Positions 13,531 to 25,770 of a stretch of DNA of 64,000 nucleotides are shown here, piece by piece. Positions within the stretch are counted from its first letter, which is position 1, and each line of letters starts with the position of its first letter. The translations under genes were made by a program, and so were the position numbers. The notes under the pieces are model-generated. The model was not told where the DNA came from, ran no database searches, and was given only the letters and a program-made list of their open reading frames with translations. The stretch comes from Cylicocyclus nassatus. Taxonomy: Eukaryota; Nematoda; Chromadorea; Rhabditida; Strongylidae. Location: positions 30,331,733-30,395,732 of the forward strand of contig CATQJL010000305.1 in the NCBI GenBank assembly GCA_958299035.1, in the 5' to 3' direction.

Positions 13531-13922
13531 TGAGGGATATCTTAATAACATGTTATTCTTCTGAATGTCTTAAAGTTTTTGATTCATTGAAACCAACCAT
13601 TCTCTAAAAATTAGGTGAGGTGAGTCTAGAGCGCTTTTACGAAAGTGACCTTCTTTAGCACTAGGTTTACAGAGTATAGATTCCAGAAATGGGCGGGTTT
13701 TTGTGTGAAGGTGCGGAAATTCACCAATCTCCCATAGTTTTTTGAGTGTGTGCTAATAATGATGGCATAACTGTCAATCAAAAGCGCATTTTTTACCAGA
13801 AAAACATAAACATACAGCAAAGATAAGCACGCTTAAATAGAGTTAGCTCACGTTCCCGTTAGTGCTGATAACGATGTCAATCCATAGCGCATTTTTGCTA
13901 TCATGCTCCACCTCGCTCTTAT

Positions 13923-14620
13923 TAGGTCGTCCCGAAAGTTTTTGCGCACGATTTTCAAAAATTTATAACTTCTGATTTTTCCAACCGATTTGACTGCTTT
14001 CACTTTTGTATGAAAGGGTAAGTCATGCTCTTTATAATGACGTCTCAGTGCTTAGTAATGATCATCTGTTGCATAGATAGGAGCGATAGAAGAAAAATGG
14101 TCAAAATTTGAATTTTCTGTGTAGGGTCATAAAAAATCGGAGACTTGCAAAAAAATCGGAGCAGTCAGCATTGTAGGTTCTTTCACCCTCTCTCTCTAAC
14201 AATGCAAGTTTGCGCCGAGCGTTTCTATGGAAAGTTATGATTTCCCTGAAAAATGCCAAAATCAACCAAATTCGCCCTTTTATATTGCTTGCTCGAAAAT
14301 CATAACTTTTCATAGAGACCCTCAATCAGCGCAAACTTTGCACTGTTGGAAAGAGCTGGTAAAAAAACCTACAATCCCGATTGCTTCGATTTTGTTGCAA
14401 GTTTCCGATTTTTTATGACCCTACACGAAAAATTTGAATTTTGACCAATATTCTTCTATCGCTCTCTATGCAACAGATGACCATTAGTAAGCAAATAAGA
14501 TGTCATTATAAAAAACATGACTTACTATTTCATACGAAAATAGAAGCAGTCAAATCGGTTGGAAAAATCAAAAGTTATGAATTTTTGAAAATCGTGCGCA
14601 AGAACTTTCGGGACGACCTA
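13923..14620. mobile_element. 0.7-kb palindromic mariner-type MITE
   Basis: The ends TAGGTCGTCCCGAAAGTT and AACTTTCGGGACGACCTA are mirrored, and arms of about 310 bp pair almost throughout, leaving a short centre near 14200-14300. The TA borders and TTAGGT-TGTCCCG-like terminus match the mariner-type elements at 20460 and 22025. It encodes no transposase. It is nested in the 6.4-kb candidate element. Confidence 0.85.
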
Positions 14621-14627
14621 TACAATG

Positions 14628-14868
14628 TGTTGGCTTTTATGGGTCACCGGAGCAAATGATTTTTAGAGCCGGGAAGCAAACAAGCCCTAACATGCTGTAT
14701 ACCATTCGAAACTGAGATCATGGAGAATCGACATAGACCGTCGACTTTTTTCTAGGCCTTCTGTGCCGCTTTCTAGGCCTTCTGTGGCCTTCTGTATTTT
14801 ATGTGATTCAAAATTAACTGATTTTGTGTCCTCACTTTCTGCTGTCCAGATGAATGCTACGAGAAAGG
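14628..14868. repeat. Direct repeat, member 1
   Basis: About 240 bp, beginning gttggcttttatgggtcacc and containing gagcaaatgatttttagagc, recurs directly at 15163-15384 with roughly 85-90% identity by eye. This member begins a few bases after the right end of the palindromic MITE. Confidence 0.75.
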
Positions 14869-15162
14869 CGACGGTCTACGTTTGTTAATGAAGACTTGCC
14901 CTTTAACATAAATAGATAAACAGCAGTGATTGAGTCTTCATTTGGCAGAAATCTGCTGTTGAAAATGACCATGTTTTCAGATAAAATGCGGTGTATCTCT
15001 CGGGAGAGGGGGGCTAGAAAGAAGTCAACGGTCTAGGTCGAATTCCCTTTTCCTGAGCTTTCGAATGGTATATAAGTTGCTGGGCGAAAAAAAACTAACC
15101 AGTTTTCAAAAATGGGGTGGAGATATTTACTATTAGCTTGCTCCACCCAGCTCCACCAATGT

Positions 15163-15384
15163 ATTGGCTTTTATCGGTTACCGGAGCAAATGATTTTTAG
15201 AGCCGGGAAGCAAAGAAGCCCTAACATGCTGTATACCGTTCGAAAGCTGAGATCATGGAGAATCGAAGTAGACCGTCAACTTTTTTCTTGGTCTTCTGTG
15301 CCGCGAGATATGAAGGATTTCATGTGCTTCAAAAATTAACTGATTTTTTGTCCTCACTTTCTGCTCTCCAAATGAACGCTACGA
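15163..15384. repeat. Direct repeat, member 2
   Basis: Second copy of the 14628-14868 sequence; both end near cctcactttctgct and gctacgag. It lies inside the 6.4-kb candidate element. Confidence 0.75.
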
Positions 15385-15521
15385 GGATAAATAAATAATA
15401 TAAATGAACATAAACTACCGTTCTTTTGTAAATTTATGAGTGTACTTGTTGCTCGAGTTACTTAGCCTGCAAAACCTTTAACGATTTTCATCATATTCTC
15501 AGAGTACAATACCAATCTCAG

Positions 15522-15612
15522 CCCAGGTGAAGGGGGTCATCGGCAGTTTGGCCTCAAAGTGAACGGGGTAAGATCCATCACTCCCCCTATCGCAACTATG
15601 CCTCCGACTCTC
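15522..15612. repeat. GC-rich repeat pair, member 2
   Basis: It carries cccaggtgaagggggtc in direct orientation relative to 12108, then ctccccctatcgcaactatg, which is inverted relative to 12083. Confidence 0.45.
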
Positions 15613-16806
15613 CTCTTCGTTTCTTGGTAAATCAGCCTCAGCTGACTAAAGCTGAGCATTTTATCTCCAACTCCGATAATTGTTTGAAGCATACTGAAAA
15701 TATAGCAGATGGCACTATAACTTGCACGGCAACGGTCTTGTCTGCACGCATGCCACTGATGGGAAAAGCTGCTGGTAGCGGCATGAGCACCCCACGCTTA
15801 TGGTGATAAACAATGCAGGGGCAAAACAAGTCTCTCGGCAGAATGATGAATGCGAACATAAATGCAAACATAAGAACGCAGCTTTTATAAAACGATGGTG
15901 TACATGACCCTTTACTTATGGGAGCTACACAGGCTACTTGCGGACGAAGGCGCAAAATCCAGAGGTGAGAGAGGGTTTTAGCCACGGACTCATGAAGCGC
16001 AGGGTCTACAACGGTGAAGATAGCTGCATGCCTTCGTCAGGCAGTAACCTTTACAAATAAGTGCAAGTGCATGCTACCAGCATCAATGAAAAAACAAAGG
16101 CAAGTATGTTAGAAAGTCGCCTCAGAAAATTGCTAGTTTTCCATTTAACAACTGCATAGTGCGCGAAGCGATCCTCCGTTGTGTTCGGATGAACTGTGCC
16201 CAAAACCTGCAATGGAGAGTGTTGTTTTGCGAACATGGAAGCACGAGTGCTCACGAGGGAAAAATCAAATTCAGTACAAGGCGAAACAGATATTGGGAAC
16301 ATACGATTGGAATAGAGAACTCGGAAGCTGCGACAATAGGAGAGCGTCAAAAAAGGCGTGCGAAAACATTGGACGTGGGAACAGATCGCATTTTTTTCAC
16401 GTCAAACAGGCAGCACACGATCTCAGCACATTGTGCGATGCTACACGATCTTGTGCCGAAATCTTGCGCTTGATACATCGCGAGATCGTGTGCTCGCCCT
16501 GACCATGAGCATGTTTTCAACGTTAGCGAGCGCACGATCTCACGATCGTGCGATTGATACATAGCGCCCCAGGACTTATGGAAAGCGACATGTCAGTGTC
16601 ACGAGTTGACCCGTCACATTTCTTGGGACGTGTGAGAGTCGCGTAACAAAGGAGATTCCTTTTTGTACGGGACTAGCTGGCATACCCGATCTTGCCCAGT
16701 TCATGAACCACGGAGCCAGAGGGAGGAGAGGAGCACATAAAATATGTGTTCTGCTTCAAACCCTACGCCTTTCCATTTTTCATCCCGCTTCTATCCGCTG
16801 CATTCC

Positions 16807-16825
16807 TGCCCCCCCCCCCCCCCCC
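16807..16825. repeat. Poly-C tract
   Basis: About 18 consecutive C residues. The true length is likely uncertain in any assembly. Confidence 0.9.
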
Positions 16826-17039
16826 TTTCCTTCTCCCGTCTTGCAGCTTATATCCACCCGCAGAGTGCATTGTAATCGCAAATGCCTACCTCAAAGCAGC
16901 ACCATCTGGAAGTACCGCATCCTTCTGACCTCAAGATGAGAATGAGCTTCTCTGCTGTTGTTTACACCAAAATGTGCAAGCGGTATGATAGCGGTTGATA
17001 AGTCTTCAATTTCATTGCTGGGTGCCAAAAATCAATAAA

Positions 17040-17700
17040 TCGATAGAAAAACCTCAGCAAATCGCCTCAACGAATAGCCTGAAACCATCTACAGGGTCGA
17101 AAACATATATGTGCAAAGTTTCAGCTCAATTGGTTTACGCGCAAGAGAGTCTATAGAAAACATACGGTCCAGAATTGCACAAATTTTGACTTCTATAGGT
17201 ATACTAGCTGGCTTACCGGGCTCCGCCGGATTCGTCAAAAACGATAAAGGTCCCTTTCTCATCGCTGTACAACTCTTCCCTGTGCACACTTCTACATGCA
17301 ATTCCCTATTCCTGCTGTGTTAGTAATCAGCATGCTCACCTACCTCCCTCAGACCCCAGCCCCTCACAACCCCCAGCCCCGTAGCTCAAACTTTGCAAAA
17401 AATCGATAAAATCGGTAAAAGTAATGGATAATTCCAAAAACTAATATTGTATTCGTAATCAGCGATTACCCCCTGTGTCAACTCTCAGCCCTGTAGGTAA
17501 ACTCTGCAAAAAAAATCGATAAAAATCGTTAAAATCGATATCGATCGATGACGAAAAGTAGCCTATGACAGGGGTCCGAAGTGTATATGTACCAAGTTTG
17601 GTCCGGATCGGTTCAGAAATGGAATTTTCTATTCGGAACATACGTAACGACAGACAGACAGACAAACAAACATTCAGCTTTATATATAAGATAGAGTATC
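17040..17700 (+). repeat. Dispersed repeat with tail resembling non-LTR 3' ends
   Basis: The right end has gtaccaagtttggtccggat, the acagacagacagacaaacaaac simple tract and tttatatataagata. A similar piece (tgcaaagtttcagctcaatt) lies at 17110. The middle (17320-17530: aatcagcatgctcacc, ccagcccc, tttgcaaaaaatcgat) recurs inverted at 42225-42450 and 59510-59745. Such tails are common on non-LTR retrotransposon 3' ends and some MITEs in invertebrates. No reverse transcriptase is present, so the class is inferred. Confidence 0.5.
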
Positions 17701-18304
17701 TAACAGTCACTCGATTGCAGATCGAGTCGAAAAACCAGTACCATTATTGAAGTTTGCCTGATACGTCCTGTTAAGGCCAGTGTAAGCCTCTGCAAGCAGT
17801 GACGCACGATTGTATCACACGCAGACACTAAAGGGTATGTATATCTCGAGAAGCGGTAAAATGTTAAACTAGAAATTTTTTATTGGTAAAAACACAAAAG
17901 TTGGAAAATTCAGCAATTAATCGTGCCTCCTAAAGAATTACACTAATAAATCGTATCGAATCAGCAAAGGTTGGGACACAAATCGCAATGACATACTATC
18001 ACGACAAAGGCTGAAAGACTTTCGCCACTCTGTTGCCATGAACCAATTATATTTATTCTACAGGTTTTTGCAAGAAGCAGACCTTCGCGATTGAAGGTAC
18101 AAGAACCACAAATGACTCCTTTACAGTCTTTTCCAAGCGAGAGTAGGCGAAACATTCCAAGTAGAGCAGCGCTTCCGCACGCCGCTGGCTCAGCTATGTA
18201 GGTCGTTTAAAATGAAGAGACGCAGACTGCAAAGCGGCGAGAATTGTTGAGAAGCGGTCTCCCGCCAATCCAATTTCTGCCTCACCTGAGTTGAAATTTA
18301 CTAT

Positions 18305-18407
18305 GGCTTCGTTCATACTGATCCGGAAGTCGGGAACAGTTCTAACACAGAGCTTGAAATGAGCCCTGGAACTGTTCCCGAATTTCGGGATCAGTATGAA
18401 CGCAGCC
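18305..18407. mobile_element. 103-bp palindromic mini-MITE
   Basis: The left arm ggcttcgttcatactgatcc, continuing to cgggaacagttc, is mirrored by gaactgttcccg ... ggatcagtatgaacgcagcc. Arms are about 40 bp with a loop of about 25 bp. There is no coding content. Confidence 0.7.
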
Positions 18408-20457
18408 TAAGCATCAGTCGCGCATGCCTGCTCGGCTCATTGCGGATCATAGTCCTGAAGATTATGTCATAGCCACTGCTCGATATGCGATTGAACCTCT
18501 GATGAGCATAGGGGATGGGGGGGGGGGGGGAGAGGGGGAGGGGGACAGGTGCCCCCTTCCATGTTCATTACAGCTGTGTTTGGTAATTTTTTTTCGAGTC
18601 AATGTGCCTTTGCATCTTGGAACCTTAGAATAGTGGTGGAAGAAAGAACAAAAGTTTTTCAGATTTCATGATTAACAAAGGAAATTTAGAGTGCAGAAAT
18701 TCGTCTGAAGACTTCGTAATGATTGCGTAGAGTATATTATTTTGTTGAAGTGGAGCACTCTGCATAGATTTTGCAGCTCTTCGAAACAGATGGTTGGCCT
18801 GATTTAGGGAGAAAAATGAGCGGATATTCGTGACTCTATGCTGATACGCCCACGCGGCTGGTATTCCAACAAGAACACTCTGGTGACAGCAGAAGTTAGT
18901 TTGTTACGCTTGAAAATTTCTTTAAAAATGTTTATTATTGATTCCTAAAGGATGCCTTTACACAGAAGGTTTCTTTGAAAATTTTTGGCTTACAAACTCA
19001 CATTTTAATATGATGCGGTGATAGTCTATTAAATGCTCTTCTGCAAATTTGTAGGCCATAAAACTGGACGCCCCTTTAAGACGCTCCATAAAGAACGTAA
19101 CAGTAGACACAGATGAAATTATGAGAGATGTTATGTCGTATCTTACAATTAGTTACAAGGAAATTATAAGCAAGATTATGCTTGTCTGCTGGTGTATTAA
19201 ACTTCAATGTTCCCTTTCACTCTTTTACCTGGAGGGCCTTTTTGTGTAAAAGAGTAGAAAATGCTATTCTGTAAAATAATTTCTAAACCGTTACTGAAAA
19301 GAAAAGGTAGATCGATTTTATAAAAGCAGGTAGTTGAAACTCTTTGTCGTGATTTTTTGTTGTAAATAACATAGGATAGTACTATGAGCGAAAGCGATAG
19401 GAAGCTTCGCAATGACTTTGTTTTTATAAGAATTTTAAAAATGTTGTTTTGCTGAATTAGACCTAGCTGCAGTCTCAACTGATAGATTCATATAGCAGAG
19501 AAGCAGGTGTAACATGATTCGCATTTTTTGACAAGAAAATTTCAACACGCTCTAAGATGAAGTTGAGCTATAGAGAGCTATAGTCTTTTCCATTGAAAAT
19601 TGCTTTACACATAAGCAGACAATATCTGTGGTGCAAGGTACTTGACCTATGTACGACAACTGCTTTTTCACTGCGGCCAAGATCATGGCACTCAACTCCC
19701 GCATTTTCAAATACCAAGATTCACAGAATCGATTAGTATTAAGGGAGGAAGCGAATGCGACGTTTTTTGTATGTCACAATCTTAAACTCTTGTTGCAGTT
19801 TAGCGGGCCCTTAGTTCAGACATTCAGTCTGTCCATTTTTGTAGCGAACATGGCGAAAAGATCATGTGCCGTTCAACTTTTCGTCACACATCCGACAGGC
19901 TCATACAAACGTTACAATGTACAATATAACTAAACAGACTGTTTCAGTATTGTCCAAATTCGATTCCCTTACACTCCGCATATTGAAGTTGCTTAATATA
20001 GCTTGTTGAGCTGTAAACCGGGATTGGCATATCTTGCTCGACTGACGTTCCGGCTATATCGCCCCCTTCAAAGTCTGAAATTGTCGAGTGTACAGCTATA
20101 ATAGTAGGATGCCAGTCGCGCCGAATTCACCGATTCGCCGTTGCGTCTCTTCGGCATAACTTCCGTCGTTTTAGTGAAGATCCGGAAGCGGACTCTGATT
20201 CAGCTCACCAAGGCGAATCTTATAATATTAGGTCGGCGGACAATTACATTCATTTCGTAAAATTCTGAGAAATTTCGGAAACTTCCTAGGAATTTTCAAA
20301 TTTGCTCCATATGTAAGGCAGGGCAGGGCGTACACAACAGTTGATGCCGCCAATGCACAGATAACTAAAAGCTTAAGACAACTTTGCAAGCTACTCAAAA
20401 TTGGCATTTTTCCTTTGATTCTTTCTGCTAACGGTTTTTTCCCATAATTTTCTAAAA
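18408..20457. other. Intergenic sequence, no supported gene
   Basis: A poly-G/GA tract lies at about 18518-18546 and a short hairpin (cactcttttac / gtaaaagagt) near 19218-19256. Open frames at 18424, 19197 and 19649 show no recognisable protein or splice structure. Confidence 0.4.
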
Positions 20458-20459
20458 TA

Positions 20460-21318
20460 TTAGGTTGTCCCGAAAGTTTTGTTCGTTTCTTTCACCGCTC
20501 ACTAAAACTCGCAGAACATCAATCCATGGATATCTTACGTACCGTTCGATTCAGATTTTTACTTCTTTCTCTTAAAGCTATATTTGCTCTCTGATCTACC
20601 CTGTATTTGCGATGTTATCGACATGGCTTTTCGAGCAGCTCAGCAGTAATGCCAAATCTTTCCTAAATTTTAAAAAATTTTATCCTGATGTTTTCAAAGA
20701 GCGCGTATGATTGTTATGTAGAGCAAGCATTTGGCCACATTATGCCTATTTTAGATTACATAGGGCGCTTTTATTTAAGAAAAACCGCGTTTTTTAATTA
20801 CATTTACCACCTAAAATTATCGAAAATTCCAGAAAGATGCTTTCTCAAAGCAAATCAAAATTGGTTATTTTACATAGATAATGTTTAATAAAAATCGTGT
20901 TTCAATTCACAGGAAATTCTAAAGCTTTCGTTATTTGCTGCAGTTGCGTGTTTCATGAATTGGCCAAAAATCGAGACCTCCGAAAAATATAATTTTCTAA
21001 AGCTAAAAACAGCAGAGTAGGAGAATATAAAAATATCACCTTTTAGTCCGAGAATCGTTCTATTTAATCCATCTTAACCTTTCCCAGAACTTTGAAATGA
21101 AATTTTTGAAAATTAGCCGAACTTTGAGCAGATAAAATGGACGGGTGAAGAATTGGCAATTATCAAAAAAAAAGCATACAAGATTATGCTTCGTGTATGT
21201 ATCCGTAAGAAAGAGAGAGAAAAGCTGCATCGAATGCATGTTGAAACTCATTCAGGTCTTTATTGTGCCTGGTTTTATAGTGGTTTGAAAAAACGGGCAA
21301 ACTTTCGGGACAATCTAA
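20460..21318. mobile_element. Non-autonomous mariner-type element (859 bp)
   Basis: It begins TTAGGTTGTCCCGAAAGTTT and ends AAACTTTCGGGACAATCTAA, flanked by TA on both sides. No mariner transposase motif was found inside; open frames at 20688 and 21153 look incidental. The termini match the families at 13923 and 22025. Confidence 0.85.
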
Positions 21319-21862
21319 TATATTTTGCACTGTCTCTCATATGGCCGCACTTTGGTGCCACTAGCATGTCAAACCCGAGGAGTGAAAAATGAGTCGAAAA
21401 AATTGAAAACTGGTTGAAAATCTTTTATTTTGTGATTCTGTAGGAATTGATACGGAGAAGATGGAGATATTTTTGTGAAGTTTTGAATGTCCTTCATATT
21501 AAATTGCCTTCATATTGAATTGCGAATGCGCGCTGACATGGTGTACCATGTAGCTCATGTGAACATGAGCGGAGGTGATTGCGCCATCCCTTTATATTCG
21601 CTAAATCTACTGTCCTTACACTGCCCGATTACCACATCGCTCGGTCTGTATCTGATCACCTAGAAGAATCCTATGTTGACAAAAGTGTCCATAGAGCGTT
21701 CCACTACCAAAATGGATGTTTTGCTCCTGGGCCACGGATTTAACGGTACTGTTGGATAGACTTTTGCATCGCTTCAATAGCCCTCTAACGTAAAAGTTTT
21801 TGAAAGTTTCCTAGTATTTTGAGAAGTGAAAATGAAAACAGAATTTAGCCGTCAACCTAATA

Positions 21863-23678
21863 TTAGGTTGATTCATAAAATGCACGTTTTCTATATTTCA
21901 GTTTTCAACCGAAATAATTCTTATTTGAAAAGACATTCTTGGGCGCAATAAAAACTACTGTAACCATCAAATCAGTGGCTATAAAAAATATAGTTTTGCA
22001 CGACTGTATCTATCATAAGAAATACTAGGTTGTCTCTAATTAATGCACGTTTTTCTAACCTCTTTTTAAGAGAGCTGGTTTTCAAAGAAAAAACATTTTT
22101 CCTCATAGCCCTTTATAGTGTCAGAAAGCCCGATTCCTCTAGTTTCTAAAATGTGCTTTCGTTTTCCCAAATCTTTGTTGATGCCGAAGTTCCATGCTCT
22201 CAAAGACAAGTGATTATAATTTGAAACATTTTCCCTTCACTCTCCTTGCTCTAATTCCATGAAAAGCAGATGGATTTTCTTCAAAAAATATGCGTAACGA
22301 TCGCGAAGCTCAGTATGAGATTTTTGAGAAACTCAGAGCTGAGGAATCTTGTCCCAAACTTGGCTGATCGCTGAGGCCCATCTAAGCTGCATAAAAATCT
22401 CAAGCAAAAAGCGACTGTATAAATTTCGCTAGGTGCACGTAGAGTAGACCTAGTACAACTAATGCTAGAAAAAACGCAGCGTTTTATTGTCTTTTCGAAG
22501 AGAAAAAATTCAGAAAATCCCAAAAAGGCAGTTTTATGGATCTTCCAAAATACTGAAAAAAATGGGTACTTCCAGTTTTTTTCCGAAATTTTCTCACAAA
22601 TATATGCCGTAAAATTCAAATTTCGCTCCATTGCACAACCGACTATCGGCTACATAATGAGCAAAGTTCGCGCGAACCTAGTACATTTGAGCGAAAGTTA
22701 AGCTCTTCGAAAGTATAGGTTTCTTAAAAAAAGTTCGGGAGTTTTAGGCTACAAAATCTTTCTTAAGGTGGCTGCGATCCAACAAAAGCATGCGTTCTTA
22801 ATCAAAGGTTTGTTGTTTGCAGTAATTTTTATTGCACTCAAAAAGATGGTTTGGGGAGAGAGTTATCTTGATTAGAAATTGAAATATAAAACGTGCATTA
22901 ATTATGGGACAACCTAATATTTTCTGGCCTGAAAATTGCCAACAGCTTTTTTTAGAAGCCTCTCCTTTGAGAAAGCATAACATATGTTTAAGTGAAGTAG
23001 GATAATGCAGACTTCGCTCGTCGTGTAGCCAAGGGTCTCTTGAGCAGCAATGCCAAGCTTGGATTTTAGGGAAAATTTTTGAAAGAAAATATCGAGAAAA
23101 AGTCGAAGGTACTCACTTTTTTTCTGGCTCCGGGTTCAAAAATCGGTCATTTTTGAAATTATTTCATTTTTCTCAGCTGGAAAGTGAGAAAACCTAGCGC
23201 TTTTCTCGCTTTTCTACCATCAAATGAACTAGGTCTACTCTTGCCGAATAGTGCAAAAGACGCGCAATCGCCTTTTGCTTCAAAGTTTTATATGGCACGG
23301 AAGGGCCGCGACGATCATTTAAGTTCGCAATTGAATTTCTCGGCTCAGAATTCATGGAGAAATTTGTTCAAATAGCATCTTGTAGCACAAAGTTTTCTAA
23401 TTTTTAAGCATAGTTTTCAAAATTAATCCGGTTATTCCTCATGGATTTAGGGCAAAAAGAGTGAAAAGCAAAAATTTTGAGGATTTAGTCTCTTTTATTC
23501 AAAGGCTCAAAACTTTGAAACGAACGGAGATGTACGAAAGCGAACACACGCATAAGAAACTAGAAAAAACGTTCTTTTAGATAGCATAGAAAGTTTTTGA
23601 GGGAAATGACTAAACATCAAATACCAGCTCTTAGAAGAAGAGGTGAGAAAAAAGTGCATTAATTATGAATCAACCTAA
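21863..23678. mobile_element. Mariner-type element interrupted by a related one
   Basis: The left end TTAGGTTGATTCATAAAATG and right end ...GTGCATTAATTATGAATC plus AACCTAA are mirrored and flanked by TA. It is split by the element at 22025-22917, leaving about 0.92 kb of its own sequence. Directly upstream, tcaacctaa at 21852-21860 looks like the right end of yet another such element. Confidence 0.8.
22025..22917. mobile_element. Mariner-type element nested in its relative
   Basis: It begins CTAGGTTGTCTCTAATTAAT and ends attaattatgggacaacctaa, with TA flanks. The inner terminal word TTAATGCAC is shared with the host element, so this is an insertion of one family member into another. No transposase was recognised. 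Confidence 0.85.
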
Positions 23679-23858
23679 TATATCGAAGTGATGTTATCGA
23701 TTCGGTCACAGTAGGGTGCATGGTAGAAACCCGTTGCATTCTGTGGTGGCGTTTTCTTGAATGTAAACTCAGCGCATAATGTAGGAAACTGTTTAGGATA
23801 AAGGGCGTTCGATAGAAGACTTTTCAAATGTTCTATAAGGAAAACCATGTCTCTTTAT

Positions 23859-25102
23859 CAGGGCCCGGCACGAGGTGGGAAAACGGGGTTTTCCAAGACG
23901 AATTCCCCTTTGATCCCAATAAATTTTACGAATACCCCCTTAAGCCCAAAAATGACGTTTTGTGCTTGTGCGACGAGATTACCGGCCACACTCCGCCTAA
24001 AAGCGCTCAAAAGCGCCCAAATTGCTCAAATTCCTCAAATTACTTCTCAGCTGTATCAAGATAGGAAACAGGAAGAAAAATAAGCAAGAAAAATGATTAA
24101 GGAATGAGAAAATATCAAAGAAACACAGTCATAGGAATGAGAGACGCCGTTCCCGCGCGTATCGATTGACTGGGGCGCGCTTTCCATCTTAGAAAGCTAG
24201 GCTGCTGATGCGATTTTGGGCTCTAACAAGGACAAGAGGAGGAGCTTCGGAACCAAAATTTCACCGTGTAGTAAACTTTAGGTGTACAACAGATTTATGT
24301 AAAAATTTTGAAAAAATTATGTGAATTGAGAGTTTTGCCGACCTCAGGTGGGAATTAGGTCGGCAAATGCCGACCTAATTTGGAAATTAGTTAAGGAAAC
24401 TCTTCATTCACATAAGTTTTTCATAATTTTTCATACTTTGTTACTTAGTCCTATTGCGCATATACACACCAAGTCCCGCGCGATTTCGTTTCCTCTGCGT
24501 TGCAAACGAGCCATTTTTCCATTTTCTTGATAGTGGGAAATTTCCAGACAAAAGCTTGCCACAACATTCAGTCACATAATTTTTTAATGAAACTTCTAAG
24601 TTAAGCCCTGCAGGCCCGTGTTCATCTACCTACCAAGTTTCATACCATATCGTCATCTGTGCGCTGTAAACGAGCCGTTTGAATTCACATCTTCATTTAC
24701 CAGTTTTGCGAAATTTTCGGAAAAAATGCTAATTACTCGTTCCGTTCACAAAAGTTTTTCATAATTTTTCATACTATGTTTCCACTAGCCTCTCTCCGTT
24801 GGCATACAAAATTTGGTGTCATATCGTTACACATACATTGAGAACTAGTCATGTATGCTGTTACAAATAGCATCGCTTGGGCGACGTCGCGCGTGCGGCA
24901 ATTAGCGACGGTGCGGTTTGACGCGCGCGAACTCCAATGTTCGCCTGTTGAGGCACATAACATGTCAAGATAAGTAGCGAGCATGAACTACCAATTTTTT
25001 TCCGGGGCTCGGGCCCGGACCCGGCAAAAACGATTTTCCCTTTGCTTTTTGGCCCCAAAACGATTTCCAGCTTGTCATTTGCCGACCTCGTGCCGGGCCC
25101 TG
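23859..25102. mobile_element. Non-autonomous hAT element with perfect 8-bp TSD
   Basis: The left terminus CAGGGCCCGGCACGAGGT is mirrored exactly at the right terminus. The element is flanked by identical 8-bp direct repeats CTCTTTAT at 23851-23858 and 25103-25110. The 8-bp duplication plus the CAGGG start are diagnostic of hAT transposition. The interior (1,244 bp) contains a small palindrome around aggtcggcaaatgccgacct (about 24357-24378) but no transposase, so it depends on one elsewhere. Open frames inside are incidental. Confidence 0.92.
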
Positions 25103-25110
25103 CTCTTTAT

Positions 25111-25345
25111 AGTGAAGAAAAAGGAAATGTAAACTCAGAAAATATACATGAATCACTTACCGTCAAACAAAGAGACCCTATAGTGAGATTATGCGCAGAG
25201 CGATTATGATCAGCATGTCTTGTCGCTTATATGAGCAAAATTTCGCCACTTGAGGGGCTCTAAATATTGAGCAACAATTGCGAGCATGGATCTACGCAGA
25301 CCATACCCTCGATACATAGAGCCACATACTCTGGTAACCTTCACT
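25111..25345 (-). pseudogene. Inverted paralogue of a putative exon (28660-28890)
   Basis: Read on the minus strand, this matches 28660-28890 in inverse orientation and keeps the frame around MLAIVAQ..EPLKWR before a frame break. It ends in a donor-like gacGGTAAGTG, as its partner does. I do not recognise the protein. The hAT element's right target-site copy abuts it. Confidence 0.35.
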
Positions 25346-25395
25346 TTGAGGGCTATGAGGGGACGCAACCTTCACATAGAAAAAAAAACAGAAGT

Positions 25396-25418
25396 CATCC
25401 GGGGTTTCGCCCCGGATG
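25396..25418. repeat. Short perfect hairpin CATCCGGGG/CCCCGGATG
   Basis: Nine-base perfect arms flank a 5-base tttcg loop. There is no T-run, and no obvious function in a nuclear genome. Confidence 0.7.
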
Positions 25419-25770
25419 TTATTATCCTGACTATATCGGAATAACGTGAATGAACCAAATATAGGAAAGAATATCTGAAGAATATCTAAGCGAAACCGAG
25501 AAACTGCTTTTTCAAAGCCTTTTTTTACGCTGAAAAGAGAATTTCTGTGAAAGTTTTCTTAGATTTCAGGACAACGTTCTTCAGTTAGCCTCTTACTTAA
25601 CCAAAAATGAGTTTCAAAAGTTTGAAAAAGCTGTTGGAGTTGTATTAAAACGAGAAACTGCGCCTAAATGTGTGCAGAGAATCGCGCACGAAAATGCTGG
25701 TCTATCTCTTTAGTAAGTGACTTTTAAAGCTTTGGACGTGTTGTCAGTTCTCATCGTCGTGTCATGACGA

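Larger units (their letters stand above)
10170..16570. mobile_element. Candidate 6.4-kb hAT-like DNA transposon
   Basis: The left end CAGGGGTGCTATGTATCAAT (10170) is mirrored at 16551-16570 as attgatacatagcgcccc. Both ends carry a second inverted word about 85 bp inward (cgatgtatcaa near 10273, ttgatacatcg near 16470) and several subterminal GATCGTG motifs. This matched compound structure is the main evidence for a single element. The CAGGGG start and a reverse-strand relic that resembles the end of a hAT transposase (12766-13530) fit the hAT superfamily. No clean 8-bp target-site duplication is visible: agatctat is on the left, and gacttatg follows the right end. Younger elements are nested inside. 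An alternative is two unrelated solo MITEs of the same family. Confidence 0.5.

Noticed and set aside
16562..16580. 8-bp target-site duplication for the 6.4-kb element
   Set aside because: agatctat on the left and gacttatg or aggactta on the right do not match well enough to claim.
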